A DNA stretch of 64,000 nucleotides, taken from positions 90,180-154,179 of the forward strand of contig NZ_RBID01000001.1 in the NCBI RefSeq assembly GCF_003633895.1, read 5' to 3'. The position numbers and the translations under genes were made by a program. Origin of the DNA: Vogesella indigofera. Lineage in GTDB: Bacteria; Pseudomonadota; Gammaproteobacteria; Burkholderiales; Chromobacteriaceae. The notes under the pieces are model-generated. The model was given only the letters and a program-made list of their open reading frames with translations, made no database searches and was not told where the DNA came from. Below are positions 17,533 through 27,830 of this stretch, one piece after another (the first letter of the stretch is position 1; every line of letters begins with the position of its first letter).

Positions 17533-17829
17533 TCAGCTACCGCGCTTCTTCCAGAAGTAGCGCCCGATGAAACCGGGAAACGCAAACACCAGGAACAGTG
17601 CCAGGGTGGTGACATAAAACTGCCACTTCTGCACGTGTACCGGCGAATAGCGGCCTTCCAGCAGCTGCGCCAGCACACCCAGCAGCAGGTACAGCGCCAC
17701 CAGCTCCAGTAACTGCCAGCCAAAGTGCTTGTTGGCAACCCGCCAGATGCCGGCAATGCGCCGAGTCATGAATGGCAGGTTGGCCGCAACAAACGCGAGC
17801 AGTAACAGGACGATGACGCTGACTTCCAT
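17533..17829 (-). CDS. DUF2818 family membrane protein, last gene of the nuo operon
   Basis: 98 residues with about three membrane helices (residues 3-20, 41-58, 70-87). The sequence, with NLPFMTRRI near the start and FPGFIGRYFW near the end, matches the DUF2818 family that follows nuoN in many betaproteobacteria. It starts 9 bp after nuoN ends and the operon terminator follows it directly, so it is made with complex I. Its function is not known; assembly or stability of the membrane arm is a guess from position. Confidence 0.85.
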   Translation of the reverse strand: MEVSVIVLLLLAFVAANLPFMTRRIAGIWRVANKHFGWQLLELVALYLLLGVLAQLLEGRYSPVHVQKWQFYVTTLALFLVFAFPGFIGRYFWKKRGS

Positions 17830-17838
17830 GCTGATTCC

Positions 17839-19293
17839 TTACAGGACGACGAGGGATTGTTTCATCGCTTCGACACACATCGCGATCAGACGTTCCGGCA
17901 TCGCACCCAGTACCAGCAAGGCCACGGCATTGAGCGACAGCACCAGCTTCATGTCACCGGACATGGTGATCGGGCTGTGATCCTGCACGTCGTCGAAGTA
18001 CATCACCTTGACTGCACGCAGGTAGTAGAAGGCACCAATCAGCGACATCAGTACCGCCACAATCGCCAGCCACAGCAGGTTGACGTTCACGATCGCCTGG
18101 ATCACCGCAAACTTGGCGTAGAAGCCAGCCAGCGGCGGAATACCGGCCATCGAGAACAGCGCCAGCAGCATCAGCAGCGCGTACCAGCTGTTGCGGCCGT
18201 TGAGGCCCTTCAGGTCGTCCAGGGTTTCGCATTCGAAACCGGCACGCGACAGGCCCAGCAGGATGCCGAAACCGGCCAGCGAGGTCAGCACGTAAACGAT
18301 CACGTAGAACAGGGCAGCGGAGTAGCCTTCAGCATTACCGGCGATCAAACCCAGCAGCAGGAAACCCATGTGCGAGATGGTCGAATAGGCCAGCATGCGC
18401 TTGAGGTTGGTCTGTGCAATGGCGGTCAGGTTACCGATAGCCATCGACAGCACAGCCAGGATCACCAGCATGCCCTGCCAGTCGGCCACCATTTCGCCCA
18501 GACCCTGCACCAGGATGCGGATCACGAACACGAAGGCAGCCAGTTTCGGTGCGGCACCGATCATCAGCGTCATCGCGGTGGACGAACCTTGGTAAACGTC
18601 AGGCACCCACATGTGGAACGGTACCGCGCCCAGCTTGAACGCGAGACCAGCCACGATGAACACCAGGCCGAAGACCAGCAGTGTCTGGTTGGCGCTGCCC
18701 GAGGCGATCGCCTGAGCCACCTTGGCCAGTTCCAGCGAACCGGTGGCACCGTACACCATCGACACACCGTACAGCAGCAGGCCGGAAGCCAGCGCGCCGA
18801 GCACGAAGTACTTCATCGCGGCTTCGATGGCACGACCGGACTCACGCTGCAGCGCGATCAGCGAGTACAGCGACAGCGACAGCAGTTCCAGGCCCATGTA
18901 CAGGCTGACGAAGTTGCTGGCCGACACCATCAGGTTCATGCCCAGCAGCGCGAACAGGGTCAGGGTGAAGTATTCGCCCTTGAACAGGCCGCGGTCCTTG
19001 ACGTACTGGCGGGTGTAAACCAGCACCAGTGCGGTCACGCCGTACATCGCCACCTTGACGATGTCCGACAGCGGATCATCGACAAACATGCCACTGAGGG
19101 TAACGGTGGCGAACGGCTCGAAAGTGGAAACCTGGGTCACGGCACAAACCAGCAGTGTCAGCAGCGACAGTGCATAGGTGATGCCGCGCTTGGCGTCCGA
19201 GATAAACAGGTCAAGAATGAGGATTACCGACAGAGCCCCAAGCAGGAACATCTCTGGCAAAGCCGGCATCAGATTGAGATCAGCCCAATTCAT
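17839..19293 (-). CDS. nuoN: NADH-quinone oxidoreductase subunit N
   Basis: 484 residues, about 14 membrane helices, one of three antiporter-like proton-pumping subunits of complex I. Typical family segments include FKLGAVPFHMWVPDVYQG and LKRMLAYSTISHMGFLLLG. It is the last true nuo gene; gaps to nuoM (20 bp) and the DUF2818 gene (9 bp) are operonic. Confidence 0.96.
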   Translation of the reverse strand: MNWADLNLMPALPEMFLLGALSVILILDLFISDAKRGITYALSLLTLLVCAVTQVSTFEPFATVTLSGMFVDDPLSDIVKVAMYGVTALVLVYTRQYVKDRGLFKGEYFTLTLFALLGMNLMVSASNFVSLYMGLELLSLSLYSLIALQRESGRAIEAAMKYFVLGALASGLLLYGVSMVYGATGSLELAKVAQAIASGSANQTLLVFGLVFIVAGLAFKLGAVPFHMWVPDVYQGSSTAMTLMIGAAPKLAAFVFVIRILVQGLGEMVADWQGMLVILAVLSMAIGNLTAIAQTNLKRMLAYSTISHMGFLLLGLIAGNAEGYSAALFYVIVYVLTSLAGFGILLGLSRAGFECETLDDLKGLNGRNSWYALLMLLALFSMAGIPPLAGFYAKFAVIQAIVNVNLLWLAIVAVLMSLIGAFYYLRAVKVMYFDDVQDHSPITMSGDMKLVLSLNAVALLVLGAMPERLIAMCVEAMKQSLVVL

Positions 19294-19313
19294 TTCGTAT
19301 TCCTTGTGGCCTC

Positions 19314-20810
19314 TTAGAGCTTGCTTTGCGCAACGTGCGCGATCAGTTCATTGACAGACAGGTGCATCTTCTCAACGAACAGCTGCGGGTACAGACCCAT
19401 ACCCAGTACGGTCACGGCCAGGATCACCAGAATCAGGAATTCACGCTTGTTGACGTCCTTCATCTCTTCCACGTGGTGGTTGCCCACATCACCGAAAATC
19501 ACGCGCTTGTACATCCACAGGGTGTAGGCGGCGCCGAAGATCAGCGTGGTGGCAGCCAGCGCGGCAACCAGGAAGTTCACCTGCACCGCACCCATGATCA
19601 CCATGAACTCGCCGACGAAGCCGGAGGTGGCAGGCAGGCCGGAGTTGGCCATGCCGAACAGCATCATGAAGGCGGCAAAAATCGGCATCTTGTTGGCGAC
19701 ACCACCGTAGTCGGCGATGTTGCGGCTGTGCACGCGGTCATACATCACGCCGATGCAGAAGAACATCGCGGCGGAGACGAAGCCGTGCGACACCATCTGT
19801 ACCAGTGCACCTTCCACCGCCCACGCATTCATCTGGCTACCGGTGAACAGGAACATGCCCAGGGTCACGAAGCCCATGTGGGAAATGGAGGAGTAAGCCA
19901 CCAGTTTCTTCATGTCGGTTTGTACCAGTGCCACCAGACCGATGTACACCACCGCCACCAGCGACAGGCCGATCATGATCGGGGCCAGCTCGATCGAGGC
20001 ATCCGGCACGATAGGCAGTGCAAATCGCAGGAAGCCGTAAGCACCGATCTTCAGCGTGATCGCCGCCAGCACCATGGAGCCACCGGTCGGCGCTTCCACG
20101 TGGGCATCCGGCAACCAGGTGTGTACCGGCCACATCGGCACCTTCACCGCAAATGACAGGAAGAAGGCGATGAACAGCAGGATCTGGACCTGCAGTGGGA
20201 TCTGCTTCAGTGCCTGGAAGGCCTGGATGTCAAAGGTCTTGCCGGCCTGGAAATACAGGTAGATGAACGCTACCAGCATCAGCAGCGAACCCAGCAGCGT
20301 GTACAGGAAGAACTTGATCGAGGCGTAAACGCGACGCGGACCACCCCACACACCGATGATCAGGTACATCGGGATCAGCATGCCCTCGAAGAACACGTAG
20401 AACAGGATCGCATCCAGCGCGGCGAAAGCACCGTTGATCAGGCCCGACATGATCAGGAACGCGGCCATGTACTGCGCGGTGCGCTTCTGGATCACTTCCC
20501 AGCCGGCCAGGATCACCATCAGCGTGGTGAAGCTGTTCAGCACGATGAACAGCATCGAGATGCCGTCCACCCCCAGGTGGTAGTTGATACCGAGGGATTC
20601 GATCCACGGCATGTTTTCGACAAACTGCATGCCGCCATGCAGGTTGTCGAACTGCGTAAACAACGGGAGCGATACCAGGAACCCCAGCACGGCACCAGCC
20701 AGCGCCAGCCAGCGCGCCAGCGGTGCGCGCTGGTCGCCACCGGTCGCCAGCACCAGCAGGCCGGCTACGATGGGGGTCCAGATCACCAGACTCAAAGGAT
20801 TAGCAAACAT
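19314..20810 (-). CDS. nuoM: NADH-quinone oxidoreductase subunit M
   Basis: 498 residues, antiporter-like proton-pumping subunit of the complex I membrane arm. Landmarks are HLGVDGISMLFI, VKVPMWPVHTWLPDAHVEAP with the channel lysine and histidine region, and KKLVAYSSISHMGFVTLG. Length and position between nuoL and nuoN are standard. Confidence 0.96.
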   Translation of the reverse strand: MFANPLSLVIWTPIVAGLLVLATGGDQRAPLARWLALAGAVLGFLVSLPLFTQFDNLHGGMQFVENMPWIESLGINYHLGVDGISMLFIVLNSFTTLMVILAGWEVIQKRTAQYMAAFLIMSGLINGAFAALDAILFYVFFEGMLIPMYLIIGVWGGPRRVYASIKFFLYTLLGSLLMLVAFIYLYFQAGKTFDIQAFQALKQIPLQVQILLFIAFFLSFAVKVPMWPVHTWLPDAHVEAPTGGSMVLAAITLKIGAYGFLRFALPIVPDASIELAPIMIGLSLVAVVYIGLVALVQTDMKKLVAYSSISHMGFVTLGMFLFTGSQMNAWAVEGALVQMVSHGFVSAAMFFCIGVMYDRVHSRNIADYGGVANKMPIFAAFMMLFGMANSGLPATSGFVGEFMVIMGAVQVNFLVAALAATTLIFGAAYTLWMYKRVIFGDVGNHHVEEMKDVNKREFLILVILAVTVLGMGLYPQLFVEKMHLSVNELIAHVAQSKL

Positions 20811-20851
20811 ATCGAGAACCTAATTTGTTATATCGATTCCGGTACCGATCC

Positions 20852-22903
20852 TTAACGGAGGATCAGCGGCTTGAACCAGTACGTCATCAGAACCAGCACC
20901 CCGATGATCATCACCGCAGCGTAGCTGTAGATGAAACCGGTTTGCAGCTTGCGGACCGCTCTGGATACCGAGCCGACCAGACGGGCACTGCCATTCACCA
21001 GCAAGCCATCGATCAGCAGCATGTCACCGACTTTCCAGAAGAAAGTGCCCAGTGCGCGCGAACCTTTGGCAAACACAGCGAAGTACAGCTCGTCCATGTA
21101 GTACTTGTTCTCGAGTAGCGTGTGCACACCGGAGAACTTCTGCTTGATGGCGGCCGGAATGTGCGGCGCCTTCATGTAGAAGAACCAGGCCAGTGCCACA
21201 CCCGCTGCGGCCAACCAGAACGGCAGGGTCACGAAGGCGTGCAGGCCCATGGCCATTGCATCGTGGGCATGGTGCATAGCTGCTTCCAGGCCCGGATGTG
21301 CTTCCAGATTGGTGAAAATCACGCCGTTGAAGAACTCGCCACCGACCAGCGGATGAATGGCGAAGAAACCGATCAGCACCGAAGGAATCGCCAGCAGTGC
21401 CAGTGGCAGGGTCACCACCCATGGCGACTCGTGCGGCTTGTCGTTCGGACCCAGGCCATGGTGGTGGTCATCGGACGGCTCTTCGTCATCGTGATCGCCC
21501 TCATGAGCGTGGTGCGAACCGTGGTTCTCCATCCAGCGTTCCTTGCCGTGGAAGACCAGGAAATACATGCGGAAAGAGTAGAACGCGGTCACGAACACGC
21601 CGGCGATCACGGCAAAGTAGGCAAAGCCGGAAGCCGCCAGGTTGCTGTGTTCCACGGCCAGGATGATGGAATCCTTGGAGTAGAAGCCGGAGAAGAACGG
21701 GGTACCGATCAGTGCCAACGAGCCCAGCAGCGAGGTGATCCAGGTAATCGGCATGTACTTGCGCAGGCCGCCCATATTGCGCATGTCCTGGTCATGGTGC
21801 ATGCCCATGATCACGGAACCGGCGCCAAGGAACAGCAAGGCCTTGAAGAACGCGTGCGTCATCACGTGGAACATGGCCACCGAGTAGGCGGACGCGCCCA
21901 GTGCTACGGTCATGTAACCCAGCTGCGACAGGGTAGAGTAAGCCACCACACGCTTGATGTCGTTCTGTACCACACCGAGGAAACCCATGAACAGCGCGGT
22001 GATCGAGCCGGCCACCATCACCACGTTCAGTGCGGTATCCGACATTTCGAACAGCGGGCTCATGCGCGATACCATGAAGATACCGGCGGTCACCATGGTC
22101 GCCGCGTGAATCAGCGCGGAGATCGGCGTCGGGCCTTCCATCGAGTCCGGCAGCCACACGTGCAGCGGGAACTGCGCCGATTTACCCATCGCGCCGATGA
22201 ACAGCAGGATGCAGGTCACGGTCAGCAGCGACCACTCCACGCCAGGGATGATCTGGATGGTCTTGCTGGCCAGCGCCGGCGCCGCAGCGAACACGTCGCT
22301 GTAGTTCAGCGAACCGCCGAAATAGGCCAGTACCAGGCCGATACCGAGCAGGAAGCCGAAGTCACCGACACGGTTCACCAGGAACGCCTTCAGGTTGGCG
22401 AAGATCGCAGTCGGACGCTTGAACCAGAAACCGATCAGCAGATAGGAGACCAGACCCACCGCTTCCCAGCCGAAGAACAGCTGGATGAAGTTGTTGGACA
22501 TCACCAGCATCAGCATCGAGAAGGTAAACAGCGAGATGTAGCTGAAGAAGCGCTGGTAACCCGGATCTTCGTGCATGTAGCCGATGGTGTAGATATGCAC
22601 CATCAGCGACACGCTGGTTACCACCACCAGCATCATCGCGGTCAGCGAGTCAACGAGGAAGCCGACGGAGAACTCGAAACCACCGACCGTCAGCCAAGTG
22701 TATACAGGGGCATTGAATACTTGGGTGCTGCCGTCAAGGAAGCCCTTCAGTACGCCAATCGAGAGAACCGCCGAAACTGCCACGCCAAGAATGGTAACAA
22801 CGTGTGCAGCACGGCGACCAATCGCCCATCCAAACAGGCCTGCAATGACCGACCCCACCAGTGGTGAGAGCGCAATCAGCAGGTATAAGCTCTTCATATC
22901 CAT
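20852..22903 (-). CDS. nuoL: NADH-quinone oxidoreductase subunit L
   Basis: 683 residues, the distal antiporter-like subunit with the long C-terminal lateral helix. Landmarks are KSAQFPLHVWLPDSMEGPTP and KRVVAYSTLSQLGYMTVALG. A His/Asp/Glu-rich loop lies at about residues 455-490 (several HH and DD pairs, roughly 21430-21540), a hydrophilic, possibly metal-binding insertion that varies among species. A TTGGCCGCA word sits at 21205 in the C-terminal part. Confidence 0.96.
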   Translation of the reverse strand: MDMKSLYLLIALSPLVGSVIAGLFGWAIGRRAAHVVTILGVAVSAVLSIGVLKGFLDGSTQVFNAPVYTWLTVGGFEFSVGFLVDSLTAMMLVVVTSVSLMVHIYTIGYMHEDPGYQRFFSYISLFTFSMLMLVMSNNFIQLFFGWEAVGLVSYLLIGFWFKRPTAIFANLKAFLVNRVGDFGFLLGIGLVLAYFGGSLNYSDVFAAAPALASKTIQIIPGVEWSLLTVTCILLFIGAMGKSAQFPLHVWLPDSMEGPTPISALIHAATMVTAGIFMVSRMSPLFEMSDTALNVVMVAGSITALFMGFLGVVQNDIKRVVAYSTLSQLGYMTVALGASAYSVAMFHVMTHAFFKALLFLGAGSVIMGMHHDQDMRNMGGLRKYMPITWITSLLGSLALIGTPFFSGFYSKDSIILAVEHSNLAASGFAYFAVIAGVFVTAFYSFRMYFLVFHGKERWMENHGSHHAHEGDHDDEEPSDDHHHGLGPNDKPHESPWVVTLPLALLAIPSVLIGFFAIHPLVGGEFFNGVIFTNLEAHPGLEAAMHHAHDAMAMGLHAFVTLPFWLAAAGVALAWFFYMKAPHIPAAIKQKFSGVHTLLENKYYMDELYFAVFAKGSRALGTFFWKVGDMLLIDGLLVNGSARLVGSVSRAVRKLQTGFIYSYAAVMIIGVLVLMTYWFKPLILR

Positions 22904-22938
22904 GTTTGTCGTGCTTTTTAAAGTGGTATCCGGTTGCC

Positions 22939-23244
22939 TTAGCCTTTGAGGCTGCCCAAGTCTTCTACGTTGATGCTGTCCAGTTTACGGAACAGCACCA
23001 CCAGAATCGCCAGACCAATCGCCGATTCTGCCGCCGCAACGGTAAGGATGAAGAAGACGAAGATCTGCCCAGCCGTATCAGACAGATAGTGCGAAAACGC
23101 GATGAAGTTGTAGTTCACCGCCAGCAACATCAGTTCGATGGCCATCAGCAGGATGATCAGGTTTTTCCGGTTCAGGAAAATACCCAGTACGCTGATGGCA
23201 AACAGGATGCCGGCCAGAACCAGGAAGTGTGTGAGTGAAAGCAC
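22939..23244 (-). CDS. nuoK: NADH-quinone oxidoreductase subunit K
   Basis: 101 residues, three membrane helices, with the buried acidic residues of the E-channel in the segment [18 protein letters not shown]. Standard length and position between nuoJ and nuoL. Confidence 0.95.
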   Translation of the reverse strand: MLSLTHFLVLAGILFAISVLGIFLNRKNLIILLMAIELMLLAVNYNFIAFSHYLSDTAGQIFVFFILTVAAAESAIGLAILVVLFRKLDSINVEDLGSLKG

Positions 23245-23263
23245 GTGTCCTCCTAATCGGCCG

Positions 23264-23905
23264 TCAGGCCTGTTGCTCGTTGGTGTCAGAAGCAGTGTCC
23301 ACTTCAGGCTTCACCGCCTGAACCTGAACCACACGCACGCGGTCATTACGACGCACCCGCACCTGCTCCGCCGGATTGATGTACTTGCTGTCAGCACGCT
23401 TGCGCATGGTGATACCGATGGCGGCAACCATCGCCACCAGCAGCACGACCGCCGCAGCCTCGAATGGCAGCAGATAAACGGTATACAGCTGGCGACCCAG
23501 CTCGCGCACGTTGCTGGCATCGGCCGCCACCGCAGGCCCGGCCTGGAAACCGGCAAGGTTGGCCTCCGGGCTGGACAGGATCAGCAGCATTTCGGCCACC
23601 ATCACCAGCGCCACGGTACCGGCCAGCGGGAAGTTCTGCCAGAAGCCTTCGCGCAGCTTCTCGATGTTGATGTCGAGCATCATCACCACGAACAGGAACA
23701 ACACCATCACCGCACCGACATAGACCAGCACCAGCGCAATGGCGAGGAACTCCGCCTGCAGCAACAGCCAGTGGCCGGAGGCGGTAAAGAACGCCAGCAC
23801 CAGATACAAGGCTGCATGAACCGGGTTTTTGGCCGTCACCACGCGGAACGCGGCAACGATCAGGATCAACGACAGCACATAAAACACAACAGCTTGAAAG
23901 CTCAT
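23264..23905 (-). CDS. nuoJ: NADH-quinone oxidoreductase subunit J
   Basis: 213 residues, five membrane helices followed by a hydrophilic C-terminal tail of about 45 residues rich in Arg and Val, longer than the minimal family. The third helix region [17 protein letters not shown] is the conserved part containing the pi-bulge of the coupling path. Confidence 0.95.
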   Translation of the reverse strand: MSFQAVVFYVLSLILIVAAFRVVTAKNPVHAALYLVLAFFTASGHWLLLQAEFLAIALVLVYVGAVMVLFLFVVMMLDINIEKLREGFWQNFPLAGTVALVMVAEMLLILSSPEANLAGFQAGPAVAADASNVRELGRQLYTVYLLPFEAAAVVLLVAMVAAIGITMRKRADSKYINPAEQVRVRRNDRVRVVQVQAVKPEVDTASDTNEQQA

Positions 23906-23914
23906 GTCTCCCCC

Positions 23915-24412
23915 TTAGCGATACTTGGCATCAGCAGCCTTGTTGGCCGCAATTTCAGCCTCGTACTTGTCACCCACCGCCAGCAGCATCGGCTTGGTGT
24001 AGTAGAGGTCGCCACGTTTTTCGCCGTGGTATTCAAAAATGTGCGTTTCCACAATGGCGTCGACCGGGCAGGCTTCTTCACAGAAACCGCAGAAAATGCA
24101 CTTGGTCAGATCGATGTCGTAGCGGCTGGTACGACGGGTACCGTCGTCACGCTGCTCCGACTCGATGGTGATGGCCAGCGCCGGGCATACTGCCTCGCAC
24201 AGCTTACAGGCGATGCAGCGCTCTTCGCCGTTGGCGTAACGGCGCTGCGCGTGCAGGCCACGGAAGCGCGGCGAGATCGGGGTCTTCTCTTCCGGGAACT
24301 GGACGGTGATCTTGCGGGCGAAGAAGTGACGACCGGTCACCATCAGGCCCTGCACCAGTTCTACCAGCAGGAAGGTTTTGAAAAAATTTCGGATCATTTC
24401 CATGCTATTCAT
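23915..24412 (-). CDS. nuoI: NADH-quinone oxidoreductase subunit I (two 4Fe-4S)
   Basis: 165 residues. Two ferredoxin-type cluster motifs, [16 protein letters not shown] and [16 protein letters not shown], carry clusters N6a and N6b that pass electrons towards NuoB. The family N-terminus [14 protein letters not shown] is present. The start could be any of the three closely spaced ATG codons (residues 1, 4 or 6); I keep the first. The last residues ([11 protein letters not shown]) overlap a dispersed word at 23943. Confidence 0.95.
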   Translation of the reverse strand: MNSMEMIRNFFKTFLLVELVQGLMVTGRHFFARKITVQFPEEKTPISPRFRGLHAQRRYANGEERCIACKLCEAVCPALAITIESEQRDDGTRRTSRYDIDLTKCIFCGFCEEACPVDAIVETHIFEYHGEKRGDLYYTKPMLLAVGDKYEAEIAANKAADAKYR

Positions 24413-24422
24413 CCAATCCGTA

Positions 24423-25469
24423 TCAGTTCCACAGCGACAGTGGGCTCATCATCCAGGCGCCGACAACCAGCACCCAAACCAGCGATACCGGGATGAAGAT
24501 TTTCCAGCCCAGACGCATGATCTGGTCGTAGCGATAGCGCGGGAAGGTGGCACGGAACCACAGGAACAGGAACAGCACCAGGGAAATCTTGGCCAGCAGC
24601 CAGATCACACCGGACGCGCCCAGCGCACCCCACGATGCCGGGAACGGCGACAGCCAGCCACCCATGAACATGATGGCGGTCAGTGCCGACACCAGGATCA
24701 TGTTGGCGTATTCCGCCAGGAAGAACACGGCGAAGGCCATGCCGGAGTATTCCACGTGGAAACCGGCGACAATTTCCGATTCACCTTCCGCCACGTCGAA
24801 CGGGGCACGGTTGGTTTCCGCAACACCGGAAATCAGGTACACCAGGAACAGCGGGAACAGCGGTAGCCAGTTCCAGGACAGCACCGAACCACCACCGATA
24901 CCGTGGCCCTGCTGGTTGACGATCTCAACCAGGTTCAGGCTGCCGGACACCATCAGCACGCCGACCAGCGCGAAGCCCATCGAGATCTCGTAGGACACAA
25001 TCTGGGCCGAGGAACGCAGTGCTCCCAGGAAGGAGTACTTGGAGTTACCCGCCCAGCCGGCCACGATCACGCCGTACACGCCCATCGAAGTGATCGCCAT
25101 GATGAACAGCAGCGACGCATCGATATTGGCCAGCACCATGGTGTCGGTGAACGGGATCACCGCCCAGGCCGCCAGTGCCGGCATGATGGACAGCACCGGC
25201 GCCACCAGAAACAGACCCTTGCTCGACTTGGTTGGCAGGATGATCTCTTTCATCAGCAGCTTCACGCCGTCAGCCAGTGGCTGCAGCAGCCCTTTCGGGC
25301 CGACACGGTTAGGGCCGATACGGATCTGCATGTAGCCGATCACCTTGCGCTCTGCCAGCGTCAGGTAGGCCACACCGATCATCAGCGGGGCAACGATGGC
25401 CAGAATCTTCAGCAGTGTCCACACCGCCAGACCGGCCTCGGTCCCCAGCAAGTTTTGCAGCAATTCCAT
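24423..25469 (-). CDS. nuoH: NADH-quinone oxidoreductase subunit H
   Basis: 348 residues, eight membrane helices; joins the membrane and peripheral arms and forms the quinone cavity. Landmarks [23 protein letters not shown] and the acidic loop [20 protein letters not shown] are present. Three-base gap to nuoG. Confidence 0.96.
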   Translation of the reverse strand: MELLQNLLGTEAGLAVWTLLKILAIVAPLMIGVAYLTLAERKVIGYMQIRIGPNRVGPKGLLQPLADGVKLLMKEIILPTKSSKGLFLVAPVLSIMPALAAWAVIPFTDTMVLANIDASLLFIMAITSMGVYGVIVAGWAGNSKYSFLGALRSSAQIVSYEISMGFALVGVLMVSGSLNLVEIVNQQGHGIGGGSVLSWNWLPLFPLFLVYLISGVAETNRAPFDVAEGESEIVAGFHVEYSGMAFAVFFLAEYANMILVSALTAIMFMGGWLSPFPASWGALGASGVIWLLAKISLVLFLFLWFRATFPRYRYDQIMRLGWKIFIPVSLVWVLVVGAWMMSPLSLWN

Positions 25470-25472
25470 GAC

Positions 25473-27827
25473 TTATCCTCGCTTGATCTGAATCGGTTCG
25501 AACAGACCACCCAGTGCCTGCGTTGCCGGATGGGCAGCAGCGACACGGACCGCACCGGCGGCAACGGCAGCGTCGGCTACCAGTTGCAGGCGAACTTCGG
25601 CCTCACCCTGGCTGACGATGGCAGGCTGACCTGCTTCCAGACCCAGTTTGGCGATGTCTTGCGGGTTGAGGGCAATCACGGGCGCGGCTGCCGCGGCGGT
25701 CTTCTGCAGCGATTCGGCGCGACGGCAGATGGCATCGGCCTGATACATCGGCACTTCACCGATACGTACCAGCGTGCCGTCAGCCACAACGTTGGCCGCA
25801 ACACTGGTCAACTGGTTGTTCAGTGCCGCAGCGATGTCACCATGCGCCAGCAACTCGGCGCGCACGTCTTCCGCACTGTTGAAATCGAAGCCGGACAGGT
25901 TGAGCATGTTGCCCAGCACGCGCAGCACTTTCCAGGCCGGACGGGTCTCGCCCAGCGGACGCACCACGCCGTTGAACGGCTGCAGCTTGCCTTCCATGTT
26001 GACAAAGGAGCCGGCGGTTTCGGAGAACGGCGCGATCGGCAGCAGCACGTCGGCGTAGTCCAGCAGCGCTTCGCCCTTGAATGCGGTCAGGGCAATCACG
26101 GTGGCAGCCTGCTTCATCGCGGCAACGGCTTGCTGGCTGTTGTAGGCGTCGGCTTCGATCTCGCTGTTGAGCAGCACGTAAGCCTTGCGCGGCGCGGCCA
26201 GCATCTCGCTGACACCGATACCGGCAGAGACGGTCTTGCCCAGCGGGCCACGTTGCGGATTGACACCGGCGATGTCGGCACCGACGCTGTTGGCGGCTTC
26301 GGCGGCGATACCGAAACGGGCGCCAGTGACGCGGCCGATTTCCTGGGCCAGCGACAGCAGCTCGGCAAACGCCGGGTGATGTTGTGCCACGTTGCCCAGC
26401 ACGATGGCAGCCGATTCGGCGGCGCACAGGCTATCGGCAATGGCACGCGCCTCGGCACCAACGTTGGCCGCAGACAGGTCCAGCGTGGTCGACGCGGACT
26501 TGATTTCCACCGCGGCTTTCAGCACCTGCGCCAGCGCATTAACGAGGGCCAGCGGCGATACGATCAGCTTGGCGTTGATGCGGGTCAGCAGCTCGTCGTC
26601 GCTGGTATGGATCACGTTCAGTGCCATGCCCTTCTTGACCGACTGGCGTAGACGCGATGCCAGCAATGGCTGCTCCTGGCGCTGGGTGGAACCCACCATC
26701 AGCACCGACTTGGCGGCCAGCAGCTCGACGATGCTGGAACCCAGCCACAGTGCGCCCTGCTGTGCCGCGGCGACACGCTTGTCGCTGCGACGCAGTGCGG
26801 CATCGATATTGTTGACGCCGAAGCTGCGCGCCAGTTTCTGCGCCAGATACAGTTCTTCGGTGGTGCTGTGCGGGCTGGCTAGGAAGCCGATGGCATCCTT
26901 GCCGTGGTCGTTGGCCACGCCGTTGAGGCCCTTGACCACGTAGTCCAGTGCCGTCTGCCAGTCGGTTTCGTGCCACTTGCCGTCAAACTTGATCATCGGC
27001 TTCTGCAGGCGCTCGGCGCTGTTCAGGCCTTCGTACGAGAAGCGGTCGCGGTCGGCGATCCAGCACTCGTTGATGTCTTCGTTTTCCAGCGGCAGGACGC
27101 GCATCACCTGGTTCTGCTTGACCTGCACGATCAGGTTGCTGCCCAGACCGTCGTGCGGGCTGACCGACTTGCGGCGCGACAGCTCCCAGGCACGGGTAGC
27201 GTAGCGGAACGGCTTGGAGGTCAGCGCACCGACCGGGCACAGGTCGATGACGTTGCCGGAGATTTCCGAATTCACGGTCTTGCCGAGGAACGGCAGGATT
27301 TCCGAAAATTCGCTGCGGTTGGCCATACCGATTTCCTGGTAGCCACCGATCTCTTCGGTAAAGCGGACACAGCGGGTGCAATGGATGCAGCGGCTCATTT
27401 CCTCGGCGGAAACCAGCGGCCCCATGTCCTTGCCGACCACGGCGCGTTTTTCTTCCTGGTAACGGGACGAGGAATTGCCGTAGCCCACGGCCAGATCCTG
27501 CAGCTGGCACTCACCGCCCTGGTCGCAGATCGGGCAATCCAGCGGGTGGTTGATCAGCAGGAACTCCATCACGCCAGCCTGGGCCTTCTTGGCCAGCGGC
27601 GAGGCGGTATGCACTTTCATGCCGTCGGTGACCGGCGTGGCACAGGCCGGCAAAGGCTTGGGAGCCTTTTCCACTTCCACCAGGCACATGCGGCAGTTGG
27701 CCGCAATGGACAGCTTCTTGTGGTAGCAGAAGTGAGGAATATGTGTACCGGCGGTGTGGGCAGCATCCATGATGGTGATGCCCTGATTGACCGTCAGTTT
27801 TTTTCCGTCGATTTCGATTTCAAGCAT
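25473..27827 (-). CDS. nuoG: NADH-quinone oxidoreductase subunit G
   Basis: 784 residues. The N-terminus is a 2Fe-2S domain (Cys in HFCYHKKLSIAANCRMC), followed by the His-Cys3 cluster region HPLDCPICDQGGECQLQD and a pair of 4Fe-4S motifs (CIHCTRCVRF). The C-terminal molybdopterin-oxidoreductase-like domain is catalytically silent in complex I. Two dispersed words lie inside at 25792 and 26464, both within the variable C-terminal domain (coding for AANV and AANVGAE-type peptides), and a third at 27697 near the first cluster. Confidence 0.95.
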   Translation of the reverse strand: MLEIEIDGKKLTVNQGITIMDAAHTAGTHIPHFCYHKKLSIAANCRMCLVEVEKAPKPLPACATPVTDGMKVHTASPLAKKAQAGVMEFLLINHPLDCPICDQGGECQLQDLAVGYGNSSSRYQEEKRAVVGKDMGPLVSAEEMSRCIHCTRCVRFTEEIGGYQEIGMANRSEFSEILPFLGKTVNSEISGNVIDLCPVGALTSKPFRYATRAWELSRRKSVSPHDGLGSNLIVQVKQNQVMRVLPLENEDINECWIADRDRFSYEGLNSAERLQKPMIKFDGKWHETDWQTALDYVVKGLNGVANDHGKDAIGFLASPHSTTEELYLAQKLARSFGVNNIDAALRRSDKRVAAAQQGALWLGSSIVELLAAKSVLMVGSTQRQEQPLLASRLRQSVKKGMALNVIHTSDDELLTRINAKLIVSPLALVNALAQVLKAAVEIKSASTTLDLSAANVGAEARAIADSLCAAESAAIVLGNVAQHHPAFAELLSLAQEIGRVTGARFGIAAEAANSVGADIAGVNPQRGPLGKTVSAGIGVSEMLAAPRKAYVLLNSEIEADAYNSQQAVAAMKQAATVIALTAFKGEALLDYADVLLPIAPFSETAGSFVNMEGKLQPFNGVVRPLGETRPAWKVLRVLGNMLNLSGFDFNSAEDVRAELLAHGDIAAALNNQLTSVAANVVADGTLVRIGEVPMYQADAICRRAESLQKTAAAAAPVIALNPQDIAKLGLEAGQPAIVSQGEAEVRLQLVADAAVAAGAVRVAAAHPATQALGGLFEPIQIKRG

Positions 27828-27830
27828 CGC

